12,379 nucleotides of DNA from a bacterium (lineage in GTDB: Bacteria; Patescibacteriota; Minisyncoccia; Portnoybacterales; JAGGTM01), in assembly GCA_021163745.1 (NCBI GenBank), contig JAGGTM010000036.1:1-12379 (forward strand). Direction: 5' to 3'. Position numbers and translations under genes: made by a program. The notes beneath the pieces are model-generated. The model was not told the DNA's origin and searched no databases. It saw only the letters and a list, made by a program, of their open reading frames with translations. Positions 1 to 6,301 of this stretch are shown here, one piece after another (positions within the stretch are counted from its first letter, which is position 1; each line of letters starts with the position of its first letter).

Positions 1-354
1 ATCACCGGCAATGAAACCATTGGATTAATTGATTTAACCCAATATATTGTAGAAGATTCCCAACCAACAACCTGTGCTTCCCAGAATGGAGTTTGCTGCA
101 ATGAAAACCAAATTTGCCAAAATGGAACTTTTATTTCTTCCTCAGATTGTGGAAATCTCTGTTGTACTGGAGAATGTATTTCTCCTTCAATTCTTGGAGA
201 TCTTAACCAAGATAACAAAGTAAATTCCTTAGATTTCCAAATTCTCATCCAAAAATTCAAAGAAACTCAAAATATTGAAATTGAAGATCTAAACTCAGAC
301 GGAATTGTAGATGTTAAAGATATTGGAATACTTATGCATTATTGGAATCCTTAA
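1..354 (+). CDS. Secreted dockerin-bearing protein, C-terminal fragment
   Basis: The reading frame is open from base 1 to a TAA at 352-354, so only the last 117 residues are visible and the start lies outside the window. Residues 25-59 form a module with eight cysteines (25, 32, 33, 39, 50, 54, 55, 59). A C-terminal type I dockerin-like pair of calcium loops follows, with GDLNQDNKVNSLDFQIL at 66-82 and DLNSDGIVDVKDIGIL at 96-111. Dockerins are small calcium-binding folds that dock onto cohesins, so this protein is probably an extracellular component captured by a cohesin, and three cohesin-like proteins are encoded just downstream. The same eight-cysteine module occurs in the protein at 3738-5732. 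The catalytic or adhesive N-terminal part, if any, cannot be seen. The dockerin call is firm; the binding partner is inferred. Confidence 0.85.
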   Translation: MTGNETIGLIDLTQYIVEDSQPTTCASQNGVCCNENQICQNGTFISSSDCGNLCCTGECISPSILGDLNQDNKVNSLDFQILIQKFKETQNIEIEDLNSDGIVDVKDIGILMHYWNP

Positions 355-383
355 AGCATTTTAGCATTCTATAATTTAAGCGT

Positions 384-418
384 TTAAGCATTTGACATGC
401 TTAACATTGGATTTTTTT
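384..418 (+). terminator. Possible intrinsic terminator after the dockerin gene
   Basis: A perfect 8-bp inverted repeat (TTAAGCAT at 384-391, ATGCTTAA at 397-404) with a 5-nt loop is followed, after 7 bases, by a run of seven T (412-418). It sits 30 bp past the dockerin stop. The stem is AT-rich and the T run is not flush with it, so the call is only moderate. Confidence 0.4.
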
Positions 419-624
419 ATATGTTGTAGACTATTTCAATCTCCTTTGATTTAAGAGAAGTTTTTTGGATATAATTAAAAGAAATCGTTTGTTATAAAAA
501 GGATTTATCTTTTATTCATTAAGATTATTTGCTTTTGGAAGAATTTAGTGTTAAAATAATTTTAGCGGACTAAAAGATTGAATGATTTTTTGAAGTCGTG
601 CCACAATTATTAATAATCGAGTAA

Positions 625-653
625 TTGTAATTGCTTTTGCAGTCTATTATATA
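625..653 (+). promoter_or_regulatory. Candidate promoter for the PrsW-like gene
   Basis: TTGTAA at 625-630 and TATATA at 648-653 are separated by 17 bp, about 60 bp upstream of the start at 711. The surrounding sequence is very AT-rich and several alternative -10 sequences overlap, so this is a weak prediction. Confidence 0.3.
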
Positions 654-685
654 TTTCTATATATTTCCCAATTTTGCGATAATTC

Positions 686-706
686 AAGGAGGTTAACTTT
701 AAGGAG
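686..706 (+). promoter_or_regulatory. Two Shine-Dalgarno sites before the PrsW-like gene
   Basis: AAGGAGG lies at 686-692 and AAGGAG at 701-706. The second is 4 bases before the ATG at 711 and supports that start. This is the clearest Shine-Dalgarno signal among the + strand genes; the three cohesin genes downstream show none. Confidence 0.6.
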
Positions 707-710
707 AGTA

Positions 711-1697
711 ATGGATTTTACTGTAGAAAAATTTTATCTTTTGTTAGCTGCTTTGGGCTTGGCTGGCATTGCTACCTTTTTTTGGTTAGGATTTTGGTTC
801 CATTATTCAGAAAAATATAGCACCCCCAGAAAATTACTTTTTAAGGCTCTCTTACTGGGGGTGATTGCTGCTAGTTTTGCGGCCCTAATTGAGAGAGTAG
901 TTTTTATTGGCTGGTTGCCCAAAGATATTTTAAATATTCTTTCTCAAGAAAGGTCAATCCAAAGCATAAGAGAAATTTTGTTGATTTTTAGTATCGTCTT
1001 TTTTTTCATTGCTATTCCCGAAGAATTACTTAAAGTTCTTTTTTTTAAAACTGCCTTATTTGATTCTCCTCAATTTGATCAAGTTATTGATGGGATGAAG
1101 TTTGGATTAGTTCTGGGTCTAGGATTTGCCTTGGTAGAAAACATTTATATTTTTTTTCACCATTTTGCCCTTTATTTGCTTGAACTAAAAAATGTGATTA
1201 TTTTGTTTTCCATCCGTCTTCTAATTGCCACTTTGGCTCATTCTCTTTATGGAGGAATTCTAGGGTATTATTTTGCCCTTGCTAAATTTTATAAGATATT
1301 TCGAAAGATATTTTTGGCCCAGGGAATTTTTACCGTTATCATTATGCATACTCTTTTTAATTTTTTGCTCCTTACTCCCTTTTATCCTTTATTATCTTGT
1401 CTTTTAATTATCGCCTTGGTGGTGGTAATGAGATGGTATACTGATAGAATGCATTTTCAGGTACTAGTTAACAAAAAACCGTTGCCTTCTTTATCCCCGC
1501 CCATTTTGGCAGAAAGAAAAGAAATGCAGGCCTTAATTAGTATTGGTCATTTTAATTTTAAGATTCTTGCCAAGTTTGGTCTCTGTCCTTTTTGTTTTAA
1601 GAAAATTAAAAAAGGAGAAAAGATCTGCCATTATTGTCGTCAACCTCTACCTTTTTTATCAAAAAAAGAGAAAAATAATAATTTCCAGAAATTTTAA
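711..1697 (+). CDS. prsW: PrsW-family intramembrane protease with C-terminal zinc ribbon
   Basis: This is a 328-residue multi-pass membrane protein. Hydrophobic segments lie near residues 8-30, 44-66, 88-103, 129-150, 161-187, 203-221 and 224-240. The PrsW (formerly RsiW-degrading) signature is present: EELLK at 104-108, FALVEN at 139-144, AHSLYGG with His177, and HTLFNF with His213. In this family these glutamates and histidines are thought to form a membrane-embedded metalloprotease site. The founding member in Bacillus starts cleavage of an anti-sigma factor, but no sigma or anti-sigma gene is visible here, so the substrate is unknown. After the membrane domain comes a soluble tail with a four-cysteine zinc ribbon (Cys292, Cys295, Cys306, Cys309). 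The ATG is supported by AAGGAG 4 bases upstream. It could act on membrane proteins of the neighbouring surface cluster, but that is speculation. Confidence 0.85.
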   Translation: MDFTVEKFYLLLAALGLAGIATFFWLGFWFHYSEKYSTPRKLLFKALLLGVIAASFAALIERVVFIGWLPKDILNILSQERSIQSIREILLIFSIVFFFIAIPEELLKVLFFKTALFDSPQFDQVIDGMKFGLVLGLGFALVENIYIFFHHFALYLLELKNVIILFSIRLLIATLAHSLYGGILGYYFALAKFYKIFRKIFLAQGIFTVIIMHTLFNFLLLTPFYPLLSCLLIIALVVVMRWYTDRMHFQVLVNKKPLPSLSPPILAERKEMQALISIGHFNFKILAKFGLCPFCFKKIKKGEKICHYCRQPLPFLSKKEKNNNFQKF

Positions 1698-1854
1698 TTA
1701 TTCACAATTGACCTTTATCTTTCCTTTTGTTATTTTAAGATAAATTTTTATAAAGTAAACGGAATTAATGTTCGTTCTTTTGTACAATTGGGGTTTTTTC
1801 TTAAATTTCCTTATTAGAAAAATAAATTTAAAGAACTTAGTTAATTAAAATTTT

Positions 1855-2955
1855 ATGAAGAATAAAACAAACTCACAATTTCAGTTAAAGTTGAAAGAAC
1901 TTTTATCTAAAAGATTGAGCACCAAGAAGGGTCTATTAGTCATTATCCTGATGATTGCACTTTTAACTTTATTAATTTCTTTGTTCCAGGTTGATACTCA
2001 TCGTTTAACCACTAGTTTTTTGGGTTCGGAAGAAAAAGCAGTTTTGTCTATATCACCGGAAAGCGGTACTTATGAGGTTGGAGAGGAATTTACTGTTGAT
2101 GTGTTAGTTAACACTAAAGGCGAAAGTGTGGTGGCAGTAGGCGTTTATTTAAATTACGATTCCACTAAGTTTAAATTAGTTAATATTAACACAGACAATT
2201 CTGTTTTTAATACTAACAATTCATGCGTTTACAATGGTAGACCTTGTGAAATTATCAATTCGGATACCCCTGGCCAAATTGAAATTGTCAAAGCCAAACC
2301 AAGTCCGGGGGTAAATACCAACAATGGATTGGTAGCTCAAATTACCTTTCAAGCTATTGAAATTGTTGAACCTAACGAAGACAATTTAACTTTTACTTTT
2401 GCCGCTCCCTATGCTAGCGGAGATTCGGAGGTTATTTTAGATGATGCTCAAGGAACTGATATTTTGAGCGGAGTCGACAATGCTAGATTTGCAGTTCAAG
2501 AAACAGGAGCAGAAACAGAATCTTTTAAAGCCAGAATTGCACTGGAACACAGAAAGACCCTTAATAGTGAGTTAACATTCTATTTTTTGGAGGAGGGAAC
2601 TCAAACTGTTATTTATCAATTCTCTTGTTTGAGTAATACCAATGGTCATTGTGAGGCAGATATCTCTTTGGCTAATCTATCATCAGGCACTTATGATCTT
2701 AGAATTAAGGCTCCTGGCTATTTAACTAGAAAAATAGAATCAGTAACTTGGCCAACTGAAACTGAAATTGAAATTGAGGAATTGTTAGCCGGCAACCTTC
2801 AAGATGAAGATAATGAAATAAATTCTTTAGATTGGAGCATAATGAATGGTCTTTGGGGATCTAGTGATCCAAAGGCCGATATTAATCAGGACGGTTTAGT
2901 TAATGCTCTTGATTGGGGCATAATGAACAAAAACTGGGGTAAATCAGGAGAGTAA
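1855..2955 (+). CDS. Membrane-anchored protein with cohesin and dockerin domains
   Basis: The product has 366 residues. A basic N-terminus is followed by one hydrophobic segment (about 27-45), which looks like a signal anchor with the rest outside the cell. Residues 62-214 form a cohesin-like beta domain: LSISPESGTYEVGEEFTV at 64-81, VYLNYDSTKF at 97-106, and the closing segment TDILSGVDNARFAV at 201-214. Residues 225-300 look like a small beta-sandwich of the carboxypeptidase-regulatory or Ig-like kind, with LSSGTYDLRIKAPGY at 275-289. The C-terminus (310-362) is a type I dockerin with two loops, the second DINQDGLVNALDWGIM at 342-357; the first loop (NLQDEDNEINSLDW, 314-327) is less canonical. 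Cohesin and dockerin in one chain suggests a link that can both bind and be bound. No Shine-Dalgarno site precedes the ATG. Domain calls are good; function is inferred. Confidence 0.85.
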   Translation: MKNKTNSQFQLKLKELLSKRLSTKKGLLVIILMIALLTLLISLFQVDTHRLTTSFLGSEEKAVLSISPESGTYEVGEEFTVDVLVNTKGESVVAVGVYLNYDSTKFKLVNINTDNSVFNTNNSCVYNGRPCEIINSDTPGQIEIVKAKPSPGVNTNNGLVAQITFQAIEIVEPNEDNLTFTFAAPYASGDSEVILDDAQGTDILSGVDNARFAVQETGAETESFKARIALEHRKTLNSELTFYFLEEGTQTVIYQFSCLSNTNGHCEADISLANLSSGTYDLRIKAPGYLTRKIESVTWPTETEIEIEELLAGNLQDEDNEINSLDWSIMNGLWGSSDPKADINQDGLVNALDWGIMNKNWGKSGE

Positions 2956-3013
2956 TTATAAATTTCTAAGGTCAATTTACATAATAATCCTGCTTAATTT
3001 GTTTTTGCAGAGT

Positions 3014-3025
3014 TATAATCTAATA
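3014..3025 (+). promoter_or_regulatory. TATAAT box abutting the start of the short cohesin gene
   Basis: A perfect TATAAT (3014-3019) sits 5 bases before the ATG at 3025, with no Shine-Dalgarno site between. If used as a -10 box, transcription would begin at about the start codon and give a leaderless message. The -35 region (TGCTTA near 2991-2996) is poor, so the box may be chance in AT-rich DNA. Confidence 0.3.
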
Positions 3026-3606
3026 TGTTTAAAAAAATAATCATTATTTTAATAATTTTAGCGGTTTTGATGCTTCTGTGTTTAGGGATAATTTTTCTAT
3101 TAAAACCAAAATCTTTGACTCCTTCTAAACCAGAGGCAGAAGTTTCTTCCTTTCAACCAAAATTAGCTATTTTGAGTTTAGATTCGCCCAAAGCCAATTA
3201 TCAATTAGGTGAAACTCTGCCATTAATTATTAATCTTGATAGTAAAGGGTTAATAGTAGATGGGGTGGATGTGTTGATAATTTATAATTCTTCTTATTTG
3301 AAACCTCAGTTTTTAACTGATAAAAATCCTTTGGACACCACGGAAAGCGTGTTTGCTGTTTTTCCTCTTGTTAAGATTGACGAGGCGATGGGTCAGATCA
3401 AGTTTTCTGCTCTTAGTTCTCCTGGTCAGAGTTTTATGGGCAAAGGACAAGTAGCCAAACTTCAATTCAAAACCATTCACCAGGGAGAGACATTTTTGGA
3501 AATAAAATTTAAACCAGGGCTTACCAATGATTCTAATGTTGCTTTGGCTGGTAAAGGTAAAGATATTTTAGGAAAGGTTGAAGGATTGAAGATTTTTATT
3601 CAATAA
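3025..3606 (+). CDS. Short membrane-anchored cohesin-domain protein
   Basis: The product has 193 residues. Residues 4-26 are strongly hydrophobic after a Phe-Lys-Lys start, and act as a signal peptide or, more likely, a membrane anchor. A Pro/Ser/Glu-rich spacer (27-45) follows. The rest (47-193) is a single cohesin-like domain: LAILSLDSPKANYQLGETL at 47-65, DGVDVLIIYNSSYLK at 79-93, and the family's usual final part around GLTNDSNVALAGKGKDIL at 165-182. The same order of elements is seen in the cohesin of the 664-residue neighbour (TNVASSGQDILTSV). It has no dockerin and no other domain, so it would be a minimal cell-surface receptor for dockerin-bearing proteins. It lies 69 bp after the previous gene and may be co-transcribed with it. 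Binding is inferred from the fold only. Confidence 0.8.
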   Translation: MFKKIIIILIILAVLMLLCLGIIFLLKPKSLTPSKPEAEVSSFQPKLAILSLDSPKANYQLGETLPLIINLDSKGLIVDGVDVLIIYNSSYLKPQFLTDKNPLDTTESVFAVFPLVKIDEAMGQIKFSALSSPGQSFMGKGQVAKLQFKTIHQGETFLEIKFKPGLTNDSNVALAGKGKDILGKVEGLKIFIQ

Positions 3607-3737
3607 AAGACAACTCTTTAAAAAAGTTCCAAAAGAAATTTTCCAAATATCAGTTCAATTTATCCGGGAATTTAAAGAAGTAAAATTCAATCAAAGCACT
3701 CTGTCATTTAGTTATTATAGAAATATTTAAATAAATT

Positions 3738-5732
3738 ATGCCTAAGAAATATTTTTATTTTTTAATAATTTTTTCTTTTTTCTTAATTCTGGGCCTAATT
3801 AAACCCAATTTGATTAAAGCGGCTACTCTTTCTCTTTCGCCTTCCTCTGGCAGTTATACAGTTGGTGATACTTTTGAAGTTCAAATTATTTTAGACACCC
3901 AAGGAGCTGAGACCGATGGGGTAGATATTCATTATCTAAATTATGATCCATCTCTTTTGGAAGTTCAGGATGCTGATACCGGACAGGCCGGTACCCAAAT
4001 TTCTCCGGGCACTCTATATTCTAATACTCCTCTTAATTCAGTTGATACTGTTAATGGCCGAATAGATTTTTCTCAAACCACTGCCGGAGGAAGCACCTAT
4101 AATGGTAGTGGGGTTTTGGCTACTATTACTTTCAAGGTATTGTCTCAGGGCACAGCAAATCTCACTTTTGATTTTACCTCGGGGGAAACTACTGATACTA
4201 ATGTGGCTAGTTCTGGTCAGGATATTTTAACATCAGTTGCTGATGGTAATTATACTTTTAATCCAACTGTTCAAACCTGTGAGCAGGTTGGCGGTAGTTG
4301 TAAGTCAAATCCCTGTAATACCTATCAAGATTGCGTTTCTTTAGAGGCAATCTGTAGTTCGGGTTATTGTTGTTCTGGTATCTGCACTACGGTTCCGCCC
4401 GATGATGGAGGCGACAACAACGGTGGAGACGGAGGTGGCGGTGGCGGCGGAAACCCACCTGCTGATACTACTCCGCCCGGTAAGATTAAAAATCTAAGCG
4501 CTATTGCCAGCAGTACTGAAATAATTCTTTCCTGGACCAATCCTTCTGATTCGGACTTTGCTGGGGTCTTAATAAGAAGAAGTCAGGAGAGTACTCCTGC
4601 TTCCATTTCTGAAGGCATTCAAGTAATGAAAGAAAAAGCTACCACTTTCACTGACGTCAACCTAATAAATGGTCTAACTTATTACTATTCTCTTTTTACT
4701 TACGACCATACTGGTAATTATTCTACGGCTGTTTCTATTACTATTACTCCCCGGGAAGGAGGAGGAGATATTAGTTACCCCGATAATACTCTTTTAAAGG
4801 GTTCCTCCGATAAGGTCTATGTGATTCTTTCCGGTCAGAGGCGGTGGATTGCTAGTGCTGAGGTGTTTACGGCTTCCGGATATAATTGGGAGGATGTTGT
4901 TATTGTTTCTGATGAAGTTTTGTCTTCTATTCCCGAGGGAGATCCCATAACTTCTACAGCCCATCAGGAAGGTCTAACTGAGGGAGACATTATTAGAGCC
5001 ATAGGGGATTACCGAGTGTATATTATCAATGAGCATCACTACAAAAGACATATTTTTAATCCAGACATTTTTAATATGTACGACCATCTTAAATGGGAAA
5101 ATATTAAGGATGTAACTCAAGCTACTTTGGATTCATTTACTACTTCCGATCTTTATCGAGCTATCGGTGATCCCAGAATATATTCTTTAGAAGAAGTAGA
5201 TGAAGCTCAGGGAATTGCCATCAAGCATCATTTGAATATGACTGCTCAGCAGTTTATAGCCAAAGGTTATAAATGGGAACAGGTTTTTGTGGTTAACCCA
5301 GAAGAAAGAGATTATTATCAGACTGGAGATGATATTATCGCAGATGATGTTACTGGCGGGGTTTCGCCCTGTCAAGTTCAAGCCGGCTCTTTAGTAAAAG
5401 CCACAGGAGGAACTAAAGTTTATTATATAAATGATACCCCTAAAGGATTGATGAAACGATGGTTAATTAATGCGGAGGTTTTTCTCTCTTATGGCAATAA
5501 ATGGGAAGATATTATAAAGATTAGTTCCGCCCAACTAGAAACATATCCTTTGGTAAATTTAGTTAGATTAGCTACTGATGACAAAATATATTATCTTGAT
5601 TTGGATTCAAGAACTAAGCACTGGATTAAGACCACAGAGGCATTTAATAGTCGAGGTTATGATTGGGATAGAGTAGTTATAGTTAATCAAGTAGAATTAG
5701 AGGCATATCAAGACGGAGAAGAAATTGAGTAG
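3738..5732 (+). CDS. Secreted multidomain protein: cohesin, Cys module, Fn3-like domain, five repeats
   Basis: The product has 664 residues. A signal peptide (1-29, ending IKAAT) is followed by a cohesin-like domain (30-173; LSLSPSSGSYTVGDTFEV at 31-48, GVDIHYLNYDPSLLEV at 61-76). An eight-cysteine module spans 181-216 and matches the one in the dockerin protein at 1-354. A Gly/Asp/Asn-rich hinge (221-245) leads to a fibronectin III-like domain (247-338; TPPGKIKNLSA, GLTYYYSLFTYD). The remainder (351-660) holds five degenerate repeats beginning near 351, 416, 470, 550 and 608. Each reads roughly hydrophobic-(K/R)-A/G, then (K/R)-V/I-Y, then a (K/R)-x-I stretch, then F-x3-G-Y-x-W-x-x-V. Similar repeats occur in surface proteins of candidate-phylum bacteria, with unknown role. 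No Shine-Dalgarno site is seen before the ATG. A surface or adhesion role is inferred; no catalytic motif is visible. Confidence 0.85.
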   Translation: MPKKYFYFLIIFSFFLILGLIKPNLIKAATLSLSPSSGSYTVGDTFEVQIILDTQGAETDGVDIHYLNYDPSLLEVQDADTGQAGTQISPGTLYSNTPLNSVDTVNGRIDFSQTTAGGSTYNGSGVLATITFKVLSQGTANLTFDFTSGETTDTNVASSGQDILTSVADGNYTFNPTVQTCEQVGGSCKSNPCNTYQDCVSLEAICSSGYCCSGICTTVPPDDGGDNNGGDGGGGGGGNPPADTTPPGKIKNLSAIASSTEIILSWTNPSDSDFAGVLIRRSQESTPASISEGIQVMKEKATTFTDVNLINGLTYYYSLFTYDHTGNYSTAVSITITPREGGGDISYPDNTLLKGSSDKVYVILSGQRRWIASAEVFTASGYNWEDVVIVSDEVLSSIPEGDPITSTAHQEGLTEGDIIRAIGDYRVYIINEHHYKRHIFNPDIFNMYDHLKWENIKDVTQATLDSFTTSDLYRAIGDPRIYSLEEVDEAQGIAIKHHLNMTAQQFIAKGYKWEQVFVVNPEERDYYQTGDDIIADDVTGGVSPCQVQAGSLVKATGGTKVYYINDTPKGLMKRWLINAEVFLSYGNKWEDIIKISSAQLETYPLVNLVRLATDDKIYYLDLDSRTKHWIKTTEAFNSRGYDWDRVVIVNQVELEAYQDGEEIE

Positions 5733-5814
5733 AACCATTGAATATAAATTGATGATAAAAATAAGAAAATGTTTATTCTTGTGATTATTTGGGGATACTA
5801 AATAATATATTTGC

Positions 5815-5919
5815 AGATTTAATGTTCTAATTCTAATAAGCAGCAGATTTGATTGGCAGGACACCGCGAATGTAGATTTTCGAGGTTATCTTTAGGCAAT
5901 GAATACCATTGCTTTTTTT
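5815..5919 (+). ncRNA. Candidate small RNA or structured 3' UTR
   Basis: A possible promoter (TTGTGA at 5779-5784, TAATAT at 5803-5808, 18-bp spacer) would start a transcript near 5815 that ends at the terminator at 5919. Inside is a hairpin at 5863-5886: ACC-G-CGAA pairs with TTCG-A-GGT around an 8-nt loop, with one G-A mismatch. The imperfect repeat GCAGATTT occurs at 5813 and 5843. No known RNA family was recognised. It may simply be the 3' UTR of the gene ending at 5732. Confidence 0.3.
5894..5919 (+). terminator. Intrinsic terminator
   Basis: GCAATG (5896-5901) and CATTGC (5907-5912) form a perfect stem with a 5-nt loop, directly followed by seven T (5913-5919). It would end rightward transcription from the surface-protein gene or from a small RNA upstream. 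Confidence 0.75.
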
Positions 5920-5986
5920 AATTAATCAAAAATGTTGTATTTGGTCGCAATTACTGAACGCCGCTCGAACTTTCTTTGAACGACAA

Positions 5987-6008
5987 TCTGCGCCCTGACG
6001 GGCGCAGA
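5987..6008. repeat. Palindrome 1 with TGAC loop
   Basis: Nine base pairs (TCTGCGCCC with GGGCGCAGA) enclose the loop TGAC (5996-5999). It is the first of three hairpins in this block with the same loop. Confidence 0.75.
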
Positions 6009-6027
6009 ACCCGCCCAGCGGTTCGCC

Positions 6028-6043
6028 GCCGCCTGACGGCGGC
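6028..6043. repeat. Palindrome 2 with TGAC loop
   Basis: GCCGCC and GGCGGC enclose TGAC (6034-6037). An alternative fold pairs GCCTG (6031-6035) with CAGGC (6043-6047). A small hairpin, CCGC-CCA-GCGG, lies just before it at 6011-6021. Confidence 0.7.
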
Positions 6044-6045
6044 AG

Positions 6046-6131
6046 GCAAAGCCCGCAAAAATTGAAACATTTTTTAGAGGGCGTGCGCAAAAAATTTTTT
6101 CAATTAAGGAATCAATTTTTGCGGGCTTTGC
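6046..6131. repeat. Long perfect inverted repeat, 20-bp arms
   Basis: The arm at 6046-6065 (GCAAAGCCCGCAAAAATTGA) is the exact reverse complement of the arm at 6112-6131, with 46 bases between. The spacer contains the self-complementary AAAAAATTTTTT. The arms carry an A/T tract next to a GC core, a layout shared by the inverted repeat at 6193-6242. There is no transposase nearby and no target duplication was recognised, so a MITE-like origin is only a possibility. Confidence 0.8.
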
Positions 6132-6132
6132 T

Positions 6133-6150
6133 TCCTTGCTGACGCAAGGA
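6133..6150. repeat. Palindrome 3 with TGAC loop
   Basis: TCCTTGC and GCAAGGA form seven base pairs around TGAC (6140-6143), one base after the long inverted repeat. Confidence 0.75.
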
Positions 6151-6192
6151 CGAGCCGCTTCCCACCCCCAGTCTCGCTTCAGGGGACAGAGG

Positions 6193-6242
6193 AGGCGGGC
6201 AAAAATTCATTTCCCCCAGACCCCCTTCCTTTTTGCCCGCCT
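6193..6242. repeat. Inverted repeat, 13-bp arms
   Basis: AGGCGGGCAAAAA (6193-6205) is the exact reverse complement of 6230-6242, with a 24-base spacer. The GC part is outside and the A/T part inside, which is the wrong layout for an intrinsic terminator. A further small hairpin, GGGC-TTC-GCCC, follows at 6247-6257, and a later GGCGGG near 6270 could compete for the right arm. Confidence 0.75.
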
Positions 6243-6301
6243 GCTTGGGCTTCGCCCTAAAATTTCTTGGCGGGACAGAAATAGAAGGACAGTCGGTGGG
6301 A

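Larger units (their letters stand above)
355..710. other. AT-rich intergenic region without a gene
   Basis: This 356-bp stretch between the dockerin gene and the PrsW gene has no convincing reading frame. It holds an AT-rich hairpin with a T run just after the dockerin stop (384-418), a candidate promoter (625-653) and two Shine-Dalgarno-like sites ahead of the PrsW start. Nothing recognisable was seen in the middle (about 420-620). Confidence 0.6.
5733..6301. other. Intergenic region between convergent gene sets, rich in palindromes
   Basis: No credible protein gene lies in these 569 bp. The left third is AT-rich and ends in a strong rightward terminator. From about 5945 the composition turns sharply GC-rich, and nearly every stretch can fold into a hairpin. 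A frame at 6136-6372 is produced by these palindromes and overlaps the end of the 743-residue gene, so it was not called. Confidence 0.7.

Noticed and set aside
1543..1743. 66-codon frame overlapping the end of the PrsW-like gene
   Set aside because: It is out of frame with the zinc-ribbon tail, whose cysteine pattern shows the real frame.
5187..5381. Small - strand frame inside the 664-residue gene
   Set aside because: It is antisense to a well-supported repeat protein, with no start signal and no family resemblance.
6193..6242. Intrinsic terminator for either strand
   Set aside because: The GC-rich part of the stem is outside and the A/T tract inside, with no T run after the stem.
5987..6257. 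CRISPR array or integron attC sites
   Set aside because: The palindromes have different stems and irregular spacing without spacers, and lack the paired GTT/AAC boxes of attC sites.
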